A DNA stretch of 64,000 bases from Novosphingobium sp. (GCF_039595395.1 NZ_JBCNLP010000006.1:1307001-1371000), one strand, 5' to 3'. Shown: positions 28,804 through 38,114, numbered from the stretch's first letter. The notes: generated from the sequence alone by a model not told the origin. A program made the numbers and translations.

Positions 28804-31073
28804 CAGAACTGATACCTCGCTTTCACGCCATAGGTGCGTGGGGCGCCCGGCACATAGCCATCGTTCCCGCCGCCATTGGCCCCGCTGACGAAATAATAGG
28901 CGTTACCCAGATTGCGTCCATAGCCCTGCAGGCTGAAGCGCGAACCGGGCGGCGTCCAGGTGAGTGAGGCATTGACCAGATGGTAGGAACCCTGCCTCAG
29001 GCGGTTGTCGGGCTCCCACACGAAGCTGGATTTGTAACCGTCATTGGCGTTGAACTCGAAGCGGCCGATGCGGGTTTCGGCGCGATAGGTCAGCCCCAGC
29101 GTGGCCGAGAAATCAGGCGATTGCGGCAGCTTGAAGCCCGCCAGATTGCAGGTGCTGCTCACCGTGCCGCCCAGCACGCCGGGCCCGATGATGCGCGGCG
29201 TGGTGCAGACGCCCGAGGGGAAGCTGGCATATTTCGCATCCAGCACTTCGAACCCACCATTGAGCGACAGCCCCGGCGCCAGCACCGCCGAGAAATCGGC
29301 ATCGATGCCCTTGATATGCGCCTCTGCCGCATTGAACAGGATCGAGCTGCCCGGAGGGGCCGGCGGCGCGGTGGAGCGCAACTGGATACCCTTGTAATCA
29401 TAGTAGAAGCCCGAGAGGTTGAGCCGCAGCTTGCGGTCGAACAGCTCCGATTTCACGCCGACTTCGAAAGCATCCAGCACCTCTGGCTTGGAGGCCGGAT
29501 TGGTGAAGCTGGTCGGGTTGAAGCCGCCCGATTTGAAACCCCGGTTGTAGGAGGCATAGGCATGGATGCGGTCGGAAAGATCCTGCGCCAGCACCGCCTT
29601 CCACGTCAGCTTGTTGAAGGTGACATCGGTGACGATCCCGCCCTGCGCGGGCGTGGTGACGGTGCCCGCCGGGAAAGCGGGAATGGAGTCCGGATAGCCC
29701 GCCAGCGGCACGATCTGCCCGGTCAGCGTCTTCTGATCGCTGGTGTAGCGCAGGCCCAGGGTCAACCGTGTGGCATGGGTAAAGGAATAGGTCCCTTCCG
29801 CAAAGCCCGCATAGGATCGCGTGTTGGCATAGCCGGTGGTCTGCGTCGGCAGCGGGGCCGCGCAGACGGCGCCGATGCAGGTGCCATAGACGTTGATCTG
29901 GATCATGCTGTTGTCGTGGTAATAGAAGGCGCCGACCATCCACTGGAACGGCGAGGCCTTGTTGTTCGAGGTGAGCTGCAACTCCTGACTGAAGGTCTTG
30001 GCGGTCTGGTAACCGCCCAGATTGATCGTGCCCTGCCCCGGCAGCGGCTGGCCCAGCACCGGGCTCTGCGTCTGCAGGCTGGGTGAGGCATTGTCGATAT
30101 AGCCGGTGATGCTGGTCAGATTGGCAAAGCCCAGCCCCTGCTCTGCCTTCAGCGAGACGCTGTACTGGCGCTGATGGGCAAAGGGCGTCAGGCGGCTGTT
30201 GATCTGATATTTGCCGACATAGGTCGAGCCATCCGTGCCCACCGAGCCGGGATACATCGCCACGGCATTGCCCTGATCGGTCTCCACCTTGTCGAAGAAG
30301 CCGCGCAGGGTGATCTTGGTGTCGGGCGCGGGCTGCCAGCGGATCTTGCCCTGAACGCCCACATCCTTGAACTTATAGGCTTCCTGCCCGGTGAACTGGT
30401 TCCGGCCCCAGCCATCGGCCTGATTGACGTAAAGCGCCGCCAGATTGACCGCCACCGTGTCACTGAGCGGCGTCGAGCCATAGAAATTGGCCTGCACCGT
30501 GTTGTAATTGCCATAGCTGACCGAGGTGTCGACGCTGGTGACATCGCCCGGCTCCTTGGTGATCACATGGATCAGACCGCCGGTGGTGTTGCGGCCATAG
30601 AGCGTGCCTTGCGGACCTTTGAGCACCTCGATCCGCTCGATGTTGTTGAAGGAAAAGGAAGACGCCGCCGAATTGGGCATATAGAGCCCGTCGACGTAGG
30701 TGGCGATGGGGCTTTCGGTGGAATAGCCCGCGCTGGTGGTGCCCACGCCGCGCAGGAAGGCATTGGTGCCCACCAAAGTACGGGTGAAGCCCAGACCCGG
30801 CGTCAATTGCGGCAGATCCACCACACTCTTGATGCCCTGCGTGTCGATCGCCTTGGCGGTGAAGGCGGCGATGCTGATCGGCACCTTCTGCAGATTTTCC
30901 GCGCGCTTGTTCGCGGTGACGATGATGTCGGCCACGCTGGGCGCGCCATCCTGCGCCGGTGCGGCCTGCGCGGCGGCATCCTCGGCCATGGCGCTGCACG
31001 GCGCCAACAAGGCCGCCGTTACGGCCGCGGCCGACGCACAGGCGCGCGCATAGATAGTTCTGGTCTCAGGCAT
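28803..31073 (-). CDS. TonB-dependent receptor of module A
   Basis: A 756-residue outer-membrane receptor without an STN domain. It has a signal peptide ending near 'APCSAMAED', a TonB-box-like 'DIIVTANKRAEN', a plug ('LPQLTPGLGFTRTLVG', 'FLRGVGTTSAGYS', 'IERIEVLKGPQGTLYGRNTTGG' region) and a barrel ending 'TYGVKARYQF' with terminal Phe. ATG 31073 follows GGAGGGA at good spacing. First gene of a leftward operon with the P450 and the amidohydrolase. Sphingomonads use such receptors for aromatic and lignin-derived compounds, which fits the flanking oxygenases; the actual ligand is unknown. Confidence 0.95.
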   Translation of the reverse strand: MPETRTIYARACASAAAVTAALLAPCSAMAEDAAAQAAPAQDGAPSVADIIVTANKRAENLQKVPISIAAFTAKAIDTQGIKSVVDLPQLTPGLGFTRTLVGTNAFLRGVGTTSAGYSTESPIATYVDGLYMPNSAASSFSFNNIERIEVLKGPQGTLYGRNTTGGLIHVITKEPGDVTSVDTSVSYGNYNTVQANFYGSTPLSDTVAVNLAALYVNQADGWGRNQFTGQEAYKFKDVGVQGKIRWQPAPDTKITLRGFFDKVETDQGNAVAMYPGSVGTDGSTYVGKYQINSRLTPFAHQRQYSVSLKAEQGLGFANLTSITGYIDNASPSLQTQSPVLGQPLPGQGTINLGGYQTAKTFSQELQLTSNNKASPFQWMVGAFYYHDNSMIQINVYGTCIGAVCAAPLPTQTTGYANTRSYAGFAEGTYSFTHATRLTLGLRYTSDQKTLTGQIVPLAGYPDSIPAFPAGTVTTPAQGGIVTDVTFNKLTWKAVLAQDLSDRIHAYASYNRGFKSGGFNPTSFTNPASKPEVLDAFEVGVKSELFDRKLRLNLSGFYYDYKGIQLRSTAPPAPPGSSILFNAAEAHIKGIDADFSAVLAPGLSLNGGFEVLDAKYASFPSGVCTTPRIIGPGVLGGTVSSTCNLAGFKLPQSPDFSATLGLTYRAETRIGRFEFNANDGYKSSFVWEPDNRLRQGSYHLVNASLTWTPPGSRFSLQGYGRNLGNAYYFVSGANGGGNDGYVPGAPRTYGVKARYQF

Positions 31074-31247
31074 TGTCCCTCCCTCCGCCCATTCTGGCGT
31101 TCGGTTTTGAATCCGGTCGTTGGCGACTCGGAACCCGCCCTTTGTAAAAAACTTTTTTCTCGTAAAAAAGATAGATTCTGCTACTTGATACATATTGATC
31201 GATTCGATGCAGGATCGGCAGACCCGCGTGCGGGGAAGAGGAGAGAC
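31074..31247. promoter_or_regulatory. divergent promoter region of module A with A/T tracts
   Basis: The 174 bp between the receptor and the VOC dioxygenase is the only strongly A/T-rich stretch nearby. It contains A6 (31146-31151), T6 (31153-31158) and A6 (31164-31169) tracts that could form a hairpin or an intrinsic bend, and a TTGATA at 31184-31189 resembling a -35 box. Both arms of module A must be transcribed from here. The GntR regulator at 36737-37429 is the obvious candidate binder, but I could not identify a clear GntR operator. The TGACA/TGTCA repeats seen in module B are absent. Confidence 0.5.
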
Positions 31248-32180
31248 ATGACCACCATCACCATCGAGGATGTGGAATCCGTGCGCTTCAGCGCGCCCGA
31301 TCTGGCGCAAATGCGCGAATTTCTCCGGGATTTCGGCATGGTCGAGGCGCCGGAGACCGGCGACGGCATCCTGCGCATGCGCGGCACCAGCGACGCGCCT
31401 TTCCTGCATGAAACCGTGCAGGGCGATCCCGCCTATGTCTCGGTCACCCTGCGCGCCGCCAGCCTCTCCGAGCTGCAAAGCCTGGCCGAAGCGGAAGGCG
31501 TCCCCGTGGAACCAGCCCCCGGCCCCGGCGGCGGATCGCAGATCAGCCTGCGCGATCCCGATGGTTTTGTAGTCAATGTCATCGCGAGCAAGGCGCGCCT
31601 GCCCATCGCTCCGGGCGAAGCCGCCGCCGCGTGGAACACCATCGCCGGACGCGACCGCCCCAACCAGCCCAAGCGCATGACCACCCGCCCCGCAGGCGTC
31701 GCGCGGCTGGGCCATGTGGTGCTGGGCGTCAGCGATCTGCAGGCAACATGGGACTGGTGGCGCGCCCGCTTCGCCCTGCTGATGTCCGATGAGGTCCGCA
31801 CCCCCGACGGCATCATGATCGCCGCCTTTATCCGGCTCGATCGCGGGGCGATCCCCACCGATCACCACAGCCTGAACTTCGCGACCATGCCAGGCCGCCC
31901 GCCCGCCTTCCATCACGCCGCTTTTGAGGTCGCCGATCTCGACGATCTGATGGTCGGCCATGAGCATCTCAAGCAGGCGGGACACCAGCAGCTCTGGGGC
32001 GTGGGGCGGCATATTCTGGGCAGTCAGGTCTTCGATTACTGGCGCGATCCCTGGGGCCACCGCATCGAGCACTGGACCGACGGCGATGTCTTCTCCGCCG
32101 AGACGCCCGGCGGCGTCCATGGCCTGCCGGTGCTGCTGGGCCAGCAATGGGGGCCCGATGCCCCGGCGGATTTCGTGTGA
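31248..32180 (+). CDS. VOC-family extradiol ring-cleavage dioxygenase of module A
   Basis: A 310-residue two-domain vicinal-oxygen-chelate protein like type I extradiol dioxygenases. The N-terminal domain (about 5-125) is degenerate. The C-terminal domain has candidate Fe(II) ligands His in 'RLGHVVLGV', His in 'AFHHAAFEV' and Glu in 'HRIEHWTDGD'. A strong ribosome site (GGAAGAGGAGAG) precedes ATG 31248. First gene of the rightward operon with FAH hydrolase, flavin hydroxylase, Rieske oxygenase and beta-keto acid cleavage enzyme. The expected reaction is meta-cleavage of a catecholic or trihydroxybenzene ring; the substrate is not known. Confidence 0.9.
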   Translation: MTTITIEDVESVRFSAPDLAQMREFLRDFGMVEAPETGDGILRMRGTSDAPFLHETVQGDPAYVSVTLRAASLSELQSLAEAEGVPVEPAPGPGGGSQISLRDPDGFVVNVIASKARLPIAPGEAAAAWNTIAGRDRPNQPKRMTTRPAGVARLGHVVLGVSDLQATWDWWRARFALLMSDEVRTPDGIMIAAFIRLDRGAIPTDHHSLNFATMPGRPPAFHHAAFEVADLDDLMVGHEHLKQAGHQQLWGVGRHILGSQVFDYWRDPWGHRIEHWTDGDVFSAETPGGVHGLPVLLGQQWGPDAPADFV

Positions 32181-32221
32181 TCCGCGCATAAGTTTGACGC
32201 AAGAACAATGGGAGAAATGGT

Positions 32222-33091
32222 ATGAAGCTGGCGCGGTTCGAGACAGCCGGACAAAGCAGGCCCCGCCTCGGCGTGGTGGTGGGTGAGGACAGCGGCGCGC
32301 AGATCGTGCCGCTCGACGCGCTGAGCGCAGACTGGCCCACGATGCTCTCCATCGTGGCGGGCGGCGATGCCGCTCTGGCAGCGGTGAGCGCGCATGTCTC
32401 GGCCAGCGGCGAGCGGATCGCGCTGAGCGATGTCACCCTGCTGGCCCCCATCGAGCGGCCCGCCAAATTCCTCGCCATCGGCATGAATTACCGCAAGCAT
32501 GCCGAGGAAGCGCGCCGTCTGGGCGTGGCCGTGCCGGAGAACCAGTTCTGGTTCAACAAGCAGACCTCGTGCCTTGCCGGACCTTACGATGCCATCGATC
32601 CGGGCGTCAGCGAGGCGCTGGACTATGAGGTCGAGTTGGGTGTGGTGATCGGCAAGCCCGCCAAGGGCATCACCGAGGAGCAGGCCCCGGCGCATGTCTT
32701 CGGCTATACGGTGATGAACGATGTCTCCGCGCGCGACTGGCAGAAGCATTCGCCCACCTTCACCGTGGGCAAGAGCTTCGACACCCATGGCCCCATCGGC
32801 CCCTGGATCGTCACCGCCGATGAGATCGGCGATCCGCACAGCCTCGCGCTGCGCTGCCTCGTCAACGGCGAGGTGCGGCAGGACAGCGACACCAGCGGGC
32901 TGATCCACAACATCTGGGCGCAGATCGCCTATCTCTCCACCGCCTTCACGCTGGAGAGCGGCGATCTGATCGCCAGCGGCACGCCCGAGGGTGTGGGCGT
33001 GGCCCGCAACCCTCCGGCCTTTCTAAAAGCGGGCGATGTGGTGCGCTGCGAGGTCGAGAAGATCGGCGCCATCGAAAACAAGGTGCTGTGA
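32222..33091 (+). CDS. fumarylacetoacetate hydrolase (FAH) family protein of module A
   Basis: A 289-residue FAH-fold hydrolase/decarboxylase. Metal and active-site signatures are present: 'AIGMNYRKHAEEA', 'DYEVELGVVIG' (two acidic ligands), 'NDVSARDWQ', 'KSFDTHGPIGPW' and 'SGTPEGVGV'. Such enzymes hydrolyse C-C bonds of ring-cleavage products (acylpyruvates) or act as OHED decarboxylase-type enzymes. GGGAGA lies upstream of ATG 32222. Its stop shares one base with the flavin hydroxylase start (TGATG). It looks closely related to the FAH protein at 53175-54023, with long identical stretches around 'DTHGPIGPWIVTADEI'. Confidence 0.94.
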   Translation: MKLARFETAGQSRPRLGVVVGEDSGAQIVPLDALSADWPTMLSIVAGGDAALAAVSAHVSASGERIALSDVTLLAPIERPAKFLAIGMNYRKHAEEARRLGVAVPENQFWFNKQTSCLAGPYDAIDPGVSEALDYEVELGVVIGKPAKGITEEQAPAHVFGYTVMNDVSARDWQKHSPTFTVGKSFDTHGPIGPWIVTADEIGDPHSLALRCLVNGEVRQDSDTSGLIHNIWAQIAYLSTAFTLESGDLIASGTPEGVGVARNPPAFLKAGDVVRCEVEKIGAIENKVL

Positions 33092-34698
33092 TGGAACTGC
33101 AAACCGATGTGCTGATCGTCGGTGGCGGGCCCTCGGGGCTGGCCACCGCCATCGAGCTGGGGACGCGCGGCATTCGCGTGCTGCTGGTCGAACGCAATGA
33201 GCGCGCGGGCACCGCCCCGCGCGCCAAGACCACCAATGTGCGCACCCGCACCCATCTGCGCCGCTGGGGCATCGCCGACCGACTGGCGCAGGAGGCGCCT
33301 TTCGGCATCGACTATCCCAACAATATGGTCTTCGTGACCAGCCTTGCGGGGTTCGAGCTGGCGCGCTTTGCCAATGCCTTCAACGCCGCGCCGCAGCGCG
33401 ATCCGCGCTATCCCGAGCATGCCCAGTGGGTGCCGCAATATACGCTGGAAAAGGTGCTGCTGGACAAGGCGCGCTCTCTGCCGAGCGTGGAGGTGCGCTT
33501 CAACACGCGCTGCATCGCCGCCACGCAGGATGAGGACAGCGTTTCCGCCACCATCACCGATGCGAATGGCGACACCACGGTCAAGGCCCGCTATCTGGTC
33601 GGCGCGGATGGCGCGCGTAGCGCCGTGCGTGAAGCCATCGGCGCCACGATGCAGGGACGGCGCGGGCTGGCCCATGCCTATAACATCATCTTCCGCGCAC
33701 CCGATCTGGCCGGGGCTCATGCTCATGGCCCGGCGGCCATCTACTGGCAGATCGGCAAGGACGGCTTCAGCGCCGTGGGGCCAATGGACCGCAACGACAC
33801 ATGGTTCTTCGCCCCCGCCGGCGTGCCCGAAGGCCAGACGGTCTCGCCCGAGGACGCCGCCGCGCTGATCCGCCAGCGCACCGGCTTTAACGTGCCCATC
33901 GAGATCCTGAGCGCCGACGCATGGGTGGCCAGCGACCTTCAGGCCGATCATTACCGCAAGGGCCGCATGATCCTTGTGGGCGATGCCTGCCATCTGCATC
34001 CCCCGGCGGGCGGCTATGGCATGAACATGGGCGTGGGCGACGGGGTCGATCTGGGCTGGAAGATCGCCGCCACGCTGCAAGGCTGGGGCGGCCCCGCGCT
34101 GATCGACAGCTATGAGGCCGAACGCGCCCCCATCCACCGCAAGGTGATCGATGAGGCCATCGCCAATTTCGCCTCCTATGTCGCCGCCATTCCTCCCGTC
34201 ATCGAGGAGAATACGCCCGAAGGTGCCGCACTGCGCGGCAAGGTGGGTGCCGGGGTGCAGGCCTCCAAGGGCCGTGAATTCAACACGCTCGGCACGGTTC
34301 TTGGCCTTGGTTATGAGAACTCACCGCTGGTGGCGCCCGAGGACGCCCCCGCCCCCGCGCATGACAGCGAACACTATCGCCCCCATGCCCGCCCCGGCTA
34401 TCTGGCGCCGCATGCCTGGCTGGAGGATGGCCGCTCGCTCTACGATCTGTTCGGAGAGGGCTTCACCCTGCTGATGGACCCGCAGGCCGATTACGCCCAG
34501 ATCGCTCTGGCCCGCGATCAGGCGGCGGCGCTGCGCATTCCGCTCAAGGTGGTGCGGCCCGAAGGTATGGATGTCAGGGCACTGTATGAAGCCGATCTGG
34601 CGCTGATCCGCCCAGATCAGCATGTCGCATGGCGCGGCGACCAGTGGGATGACGCCATTCTGCCCCGCGCCACCGGACAGGAAAGGATCATGGCATGA
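33091..34698 (+). CDS. FAD-dependent aromatic hydroxylase (MhpA/PHBH-like) of module A
   Basis: A class A flavin monooxygenase of 535 residues. It has 'VLIVGGGPSGLATAIELGTRG' (Rossmann, read in part), the 'GADGARSAVREAIG' DG motif and 'LVGDACHLHPPAGGYGMNMGVGD' region for the second FAD contact, then the C-terminal thioredoxin-like domain found in phenol hydroxylase/MhpA types. It would ortho-hydroxylate a phenolic intermediate to make the ring-cleavage substrate. ATG 33091 is used; GTG 33088 in frame would overlap the upstream stop by 4 bp. Its own stop overlaps the Rieske oxygenase start (ATGA). Confidence 0.93.
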   Translation: MELQTDVLIVGGGPSGLATAIELGTRGIRVLLVERNERAGTAPRAKTTNVRTRTHLRRWGIADRLAQEAPFGIDYPNNMVFVTSLAGFELARFANAFNAAPQRDPRYPEHAQWVPQYTLEKVLLDKARSLPSVEVRFNTRCIAATQDEDSVSATITDANGDTTVKARYLVGADGARSAVREAIGATMQGRRGLAHAYNIIFRAPDLAGAHAHGPAAIYWQIGKDGFSAVGPMDRNDTWFFAPAGVPEGQTVSPEDAAALIRQRTGFNVPIEILSADAWVASDLQADHYRKGRMILVGDACHLHPPAGGYGMNMGVGDGVDLGWKIAATLQGWGGPALIDSYEAERAPIHRKVIDEAIANFASYVAAIPPVIEENTPEGAALRGKVGAGVQASKGREFNTLGTVLGLGYENSPLVAPEDAPAPAHDSEHYRPHARPGYLAPHAWLEDGRSLYDLFGEGFTLLMDPQADYAQIALARDQAAALRIPLKVVRPEGMDVRALYEADLALIRPDQHVAWRGDQWDDAILPRATGQERIMA

Positions 34699-35714
34699 CC
34701 TATCTGCGCAACTGCTGGTATATGGCGGCATGGTCCGATGAGGTCGGAGACAAGGGCCTCGCCCGCACCCTGCTCGACCAGCCGGTGTTCCTGTTCCGCG
34801 ATGGCGAGGGCACGCCCAAGGCGCTGTTCGACCGCTGCCCCCACCGTTTCGCGCCGCTGAGCATCGGCGATGTGGCGCAAGGCGTGGTGACCTGCCGCTA
34901 TCACGGACTGGCCTTCGATGGCTCGGGCGGCTGCGTGCGCAACCCGCATGGGCCGGTGACCCGCGCTTTGGCCACCACCGCCTTTCCGGTAATCGAAGCG
35001 CATCGCGCGATCTGGATCTGGATGGGCGATCCGGCTCTGGCCGACCCTGCGGCGCTGCGCGATCTGTCCTTTCTGTCGCAGGCCCCCGACACCGCCTTCA
35101 ACAAGGGCTATATCGCCGCCACCGGCCATTATCAGCTCTTCATCGACAACATCCTCGACCTGTCGCACACCGATTATCTCCACCCCGACACACTGGGCGG
35201 CGGATCGATCACCCGCACCCGCGCCAAGGTCGAGCAGCGCGAGGACGGCATCATCGCCATCCATTGGGACAGCTATGATGACATCCCACCCCCGCTGGTG
35301 CGCGGCAAGTTGCCCCCCGGCGTGGAGCGCGCCGACAGTTGGACCCATGTGGAATGGAGCGCGCCGGGGATCATGAAGCTGATCAATGGCGTGGTGCCCG
35401 CCGGAAATCCACGCGAAGGGTCCGGCACCTCCACCAATGTCCATATCATGACGCCCGAAACCGCGCGGACCACCCATTATTTCTTCGCCTCCACCCGCGA
35501 CTATGCAGTGGATGATGCGCAGCTCAACGCCGCCATCGGCGAGATCCGCAACCGCATCTTCTCCACCGAGGATGAGCCGATGATCGCCGCCCAGCAGGCG
35601 CGCATGGGCGAGGCCGACTTCTGGTCGCTGAAACCCGCGCTGCTGCGCATCGATGAAGGCGCGGTGGCGGTGCGCCGCCGTCTGGAAGCGCTGATCGCAG
35701 CAGAAAACGCCTGA
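34695..35714 (+). CDS. Rieske-type oxygenase, vanillate O-demethylase-like, of module A
   Basis: A 339-residue single-component oxygenase subunit. The N-terminal Rieske [2Fe-2S] site has 'CPHRFAPLSIG' and 'CRYHGLAFDG'. The catalytic domain has the mononuclear iron site 'NILDLSHTDYLHPD' (D..H..H) and a VanA-like C-terminus. VanA relatives demethylate methoxylated aromatics or attack related ethers. No reductase (VanB-type) is adjacent, so its electron donor lies elsewhere. Its ATG overlaps the flavin hydroxylase stop. In the proposed order it prepares the phenol for hydroxylation, which is inference. Confidence 0.93.
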   Translation: MTYLRNCWYMAAWSDEVGDKGLARTLLDQPVFLFRDGEGTPKALFDRCPHRFAPLSIGDVAQGVVTCRYHGLAFDGSGGCVRNPHGPVTRALATTAFPVIEAHRAIWIWMGDPALADPAALRDLSFLSQAPDTAFNKGYIAATGHYQLFIDNILDLSHTDYLHPDTLGGGSITRTRAKVEQREDGIIAIHWDSYDDIPPPLVRGKLPPGVERADSWTHVEWSAPGIMKLINGVVPAGNPREGSGTSTNVHIMTPETARTTHYFFASTRDYAVDDAQLNAAIGEIRNRIFSTEDEPMIAAQQARMGEADFWSLKPALLRIDEGAVAVRRRLEALIAAENA

Positions 35715-35737
35715 TCCCAATCGTTTCGGAGCATTTC

Positions 35738-36661
35738 ATGAGCAAGGTTATCATCACCTGCGCCATCACCGGCGGCATTCACACCCCCTCCATGTCGCCC
35801 TATCTGCCGGTCACCGCGCAGGAGATCGCGGATTCCGCCGTGGAAGCCGCCAAGGCTGGCGCCGCCATTGTCCATCTGCACGCCCGCAACCCCGAGGATG
35901 GACGCCCCGACCAGCGCGTCGAGGCCTTCGAGCCGATCCTGCGCAGCATCAAGCAGCGCAGCGGCGTGGTCTGCAACATCACCACCGGCGGCGCGCCCGG
36001 CATGACCGTTGAGGAACGCGTCGGCCCGGCCGCGCGGTGGCAGCCCGAAGTCGCCAGCCTGAACATGGGATCGATGAATTTCGGCCTGTTTCCGATGTTG
36101 AAGCGCTTCAAGGATTTCAAGCATGCCTGGGAACCGGCCATGCTGGAGGCCAGCGACGATTTCATCTTCCGCAACACCTATCGCGACATCCGCTATTGCC
36201 TCGAAAAGCTCAATGCGACGTGCACGCGGTATGAGTTCGAATGCTATGACACCGCCCATCTCCACAATCTGCATTACTTCTGGCGCGAAGGGCTGGTGAA
36301 GGCCCCTTTGTTCATCCAGACGGTCTTCGGTCTGTTGGGCGGGATCGGTGCCCATCCCGACGAGGTGCTGCATATGAAGCGCACCGCCGATCGCCTGTTC
36401 GGCGATGCCTACAACTGGTCGGTGCTGGGCGCGGGGGCGGCGCAGATGAAGGTGGCCGCCATGGGCGCGGCGATGGGCGCGCATGTCCGCGTGGGGCTGG
36501 AGGACTCGCTGTGGCTGGGCAAGGGGCAGTTGGCGCAGAGCAATGCCGCTCAGGTCACGCAGGTGCGCCAGATCCTCGAAGGGCTGGGCCATGAGATCGC
36601 CACGCCTGACGAAGCCCGCGCCATCCTCTCGCTCAAGGGCGGCGATCAGGTGCAGTTCTGA
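35738..36661 (+). CDS. beta-keto acid cleavage enzyme (BKACE, DUF849)
   Basis: A 307-residue TIM-barrel enzyme of the BKACE family, which condenses a beta-keto acid with acetyl-CoA to give acetoacetate and a new CoA ester. Zinc-binding 'VHLHARNPEDGR' (HxH) is visible at about residues 46-57, with the family's 'NMGSMNFG', the 'FECYDTAHL' segment with acidic and His residues, and 'GLEDSLWLGKG' near the C-terminus. Placed after ring-cleavage and hydrolysis genes, it could process the beta-keto acid released from the ring-cleavage product and feed the CoA product to the beta-oxidation operon downstream. The specific keto acid is unknown. Confidence 0.94.
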   Translation: MSKVIITCAITGGIHTPSMSPYLPVTAQEIADSAVEAAKAGAAIVHLHARNPEDGRPDQRVEAFEPILRSIKQRSGVVCNITTGGAPGMTVEERVGPAARWQPEVASLNMGSMNFGLFPMLKRFKDFKHAWEPAMLEASDDFIFRNTYRDIRYCLEKLNATCTRYEFECYDTAHLHNLHYFWREGLVKAPLFIQTVFGLLGGIGAHPDEVLHMKRTADRLFGDAYNWSVLGAGAAQMKVAAMGAAMGAHVRVGLEDSLWLGKGQLAQSNAAQVTQVRQILEGLGHEIATPDEARAILSLKGGDQVQF

Positions 36662-36736
36662 CGATCATCCATGGGCGCTGGCAAAAAATATATTTTCCAT
36701 CCTGCCAGCGCCTATGGCATCGCCCGTGAGGCAAAA

Positions 36737-37429
36737 ATGCTATGGACTGCCCCAATGATCGAGACGACCCTGAATGATGCCCCCAGAAGCCAGACCAGCC
36801 TGGCCTATCAGGCGATCCGCAACGACATCATCGCGGGCGTGCATCTGCCCGGCAAGAAGCTGAAAATTAATGATCTTGCCGAGGAACTGAAAGTCGCGAC
36901 CGGCGCCGTGCGCGAGGCGCTGTCGCGGCTGGTCCCCGAACAATGGGTGATTTCGCGCGATCAGCGCGGCTTCAGCGTCGCGCCGCTCTCGATGGAGGAT
37001 CTGCGCGACCTGACCGACCTGCGCTGCGAGATCGAGGCCATCGCGCTGCGCCGCAGCGTGGCGCGCGGTGATGTCGATTGGGAGGTCCGCATTCTCTCGG
37101 CGGCGCATCGCCTGCGCGCCATGCCTCAGCCCGAGCCGCAGTTGCGCGACGGGGTGAGCATCGCCGACTGGGTGGCCCGCCATGCCGAATTCCATGCCGC
37201 GCTGGTCAGCGCCTGTGACAGCCGCCGCCTGCTGGCGCTGCATGGGCAGCTTTACGAACAGTCCGAACGCTACCGCATCCTCTCCGCCTTTGGCGAGGGC
37301 AAGCGCGACGTCGCCGACGAGCATCAGAAGATCGCCGATTTCGCGCTGGCCCGCGACACCGACAATCTGGTGGCGACCATGACCGAGCATATCCGCCTGA
37401 CCACGGAACTGATTATCGCCGCCAACTGA
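36737..37429 (+). CDS. GntR-family regulator with FCD domain
   Basis: A regulator of about 230 residues with an N-terminal winged helix ('SLAYQAIRNDIIAG', 'INDLAEELKVATGAVREALSRL') and an all-helical FCD effector domain ('LTDLRCEIEAIALRRSV', 'WVARHAEFHAALVSAC', 'EHQKIADFALARDTDNLV' region). The start is set at ATG 36737 because TGAGG lies about 5 nt upstream; 36671 and 36755 are alternatives. It ends the rightward operon of module A, so it most likely represses the two divergent arms and responds to a pathway intermediate (inference). Confidence 0.9.
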   Translation: MLWTAPMIETTLNDAPRSQTSLAYQAIRNDIIAGVHLPGKKLKINDLAEELKVATGAVREALSRLVPEQWVISRDQRGFSVAPLSMEDLRDLTDLRCEIEAIALRRSVARGDVDWEVRILSAAHRLRAMPQPEPQLRDGVSIADWVARHAEFHAALVSACDSRRLLALHGQLYEQSERYRILSAFGEGKRDVADEHQKIADFALARDTDNLVATMTEHIRLTTELIIAAN

Positions 37430-37505
37430 GCCGGATCGACGCGCCTTGTGGATTTCCTCCGCCATCATGGCTTAAGGAGGGGTTCCGCAAGCCTCGACCG
37501 GAAGC

Positions 37506-38114
37506 ATGATGACCAGCCAGCCGCCAAAACAGACTCTGCCCGCCCCTGACATCGATCTGGAGATCAAGGGGTCGGATCGTCGGCGTCAGGTGGTTGAAAT
37601 CGCCGCGCAATTGTTCGCCCAGAAGGGTTATCGCGGCACGTCGATGCGCGACATCGGCGAGCAGGCGGGCATGCTGGGCGGCTCGCTCTATCATCATATC
37701 AAATCGAAGGATGTACTCTTCGTCGAGCTGCACAATGCCGCGCTCGATGCGGCGCAGCGGCGTATCGAGGCCGACATCGCGGGCTTCACCGATCCATGGG
37801 ATCGGCTGGAAGCCGCCTGTGTCACGCTGGCCCAGATCCAGCTTGCGCCCGATTCGCTCACCCTGCCGATGATGAACGATTTCCGTGAAGTGCCCCCACC
37901 CATCCGGCTCAAGCTGGTGGCCCGGCGCGATGCGTTCGAAGGCCTGTTCCGCGCGCTGATCGAACCGCTGCCCCTGCCCGATGGCATCGACCGTTCAATC
38001 TATCGCAACGCCCTGTTGTCGCAGCTCAATTCCGCCTCGACCTGGTATCGGCCGGGCCGCCTGAGCCCGGCGGATATCGGGCGCCAGATCGCCCGGATCT
38101 TCCGACACCACTGA
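37506..38114 (+). CDS. TetR/AcrR-family regulator of the beta-oxidation operon
   Basis: A 202-residue regulator with an N-terminal HTH ('VEIAAQLFAQKGYRGTSMRDIGEQAGM', read in part, then 'GSLYHHIKSKDVLFVELH') and a variable helical ligand domain. Resembles regulators of CoA-ester catabolism (FadR/KstR2-like groups), which bind acyl-CoA. It lies 95 bp upstream of the acyl-CoA dehydrogenase on the same strand, so it probably controls that operon. An AAGGAGG at about 37474 is too far to serve ATG 37506; ATG 37509 is an alternative start. Confidence 0.9.
   Translation: MMTSQPPKQTLPAPDIDLEIKGSDRRRQVVEIAAQLFAQKGYRGTSMRDIGEQAGMLGGSLYHHIKSKDVLFVELHNAALDAAQRRIEADIAGFTDPWDRLEAACVTLAQIQLAPDSLTLPMMNDFREVPPPIRLKLVARRDAFEGLFRALIEPLPLPDGIDRSIYRNALLSQLNSASTWYRPGRLSPADIGRQIARIFRHH

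Noticed and set aside
26458..28812. A 784-codon plus-strand frame opposite the amidohydrolase and P450
   Set aside because: His/Arg/Gln-rich shadow; both opposite-strand genes have complete catalytic motifs.
31146..31169. Intrinsic terminator in the module A divergent promoter region
   Set aside because: The A6/T6 tracts can pair, but the stem has no GC content and lies between divergent genes, where no transcript should end.
30174..31247. N-terminal extension of the VOC dioxygenase frame back to 30174
   Set aside because: That part lies antisense to the receptor gene; a strong ribosome site places the start at 31248.
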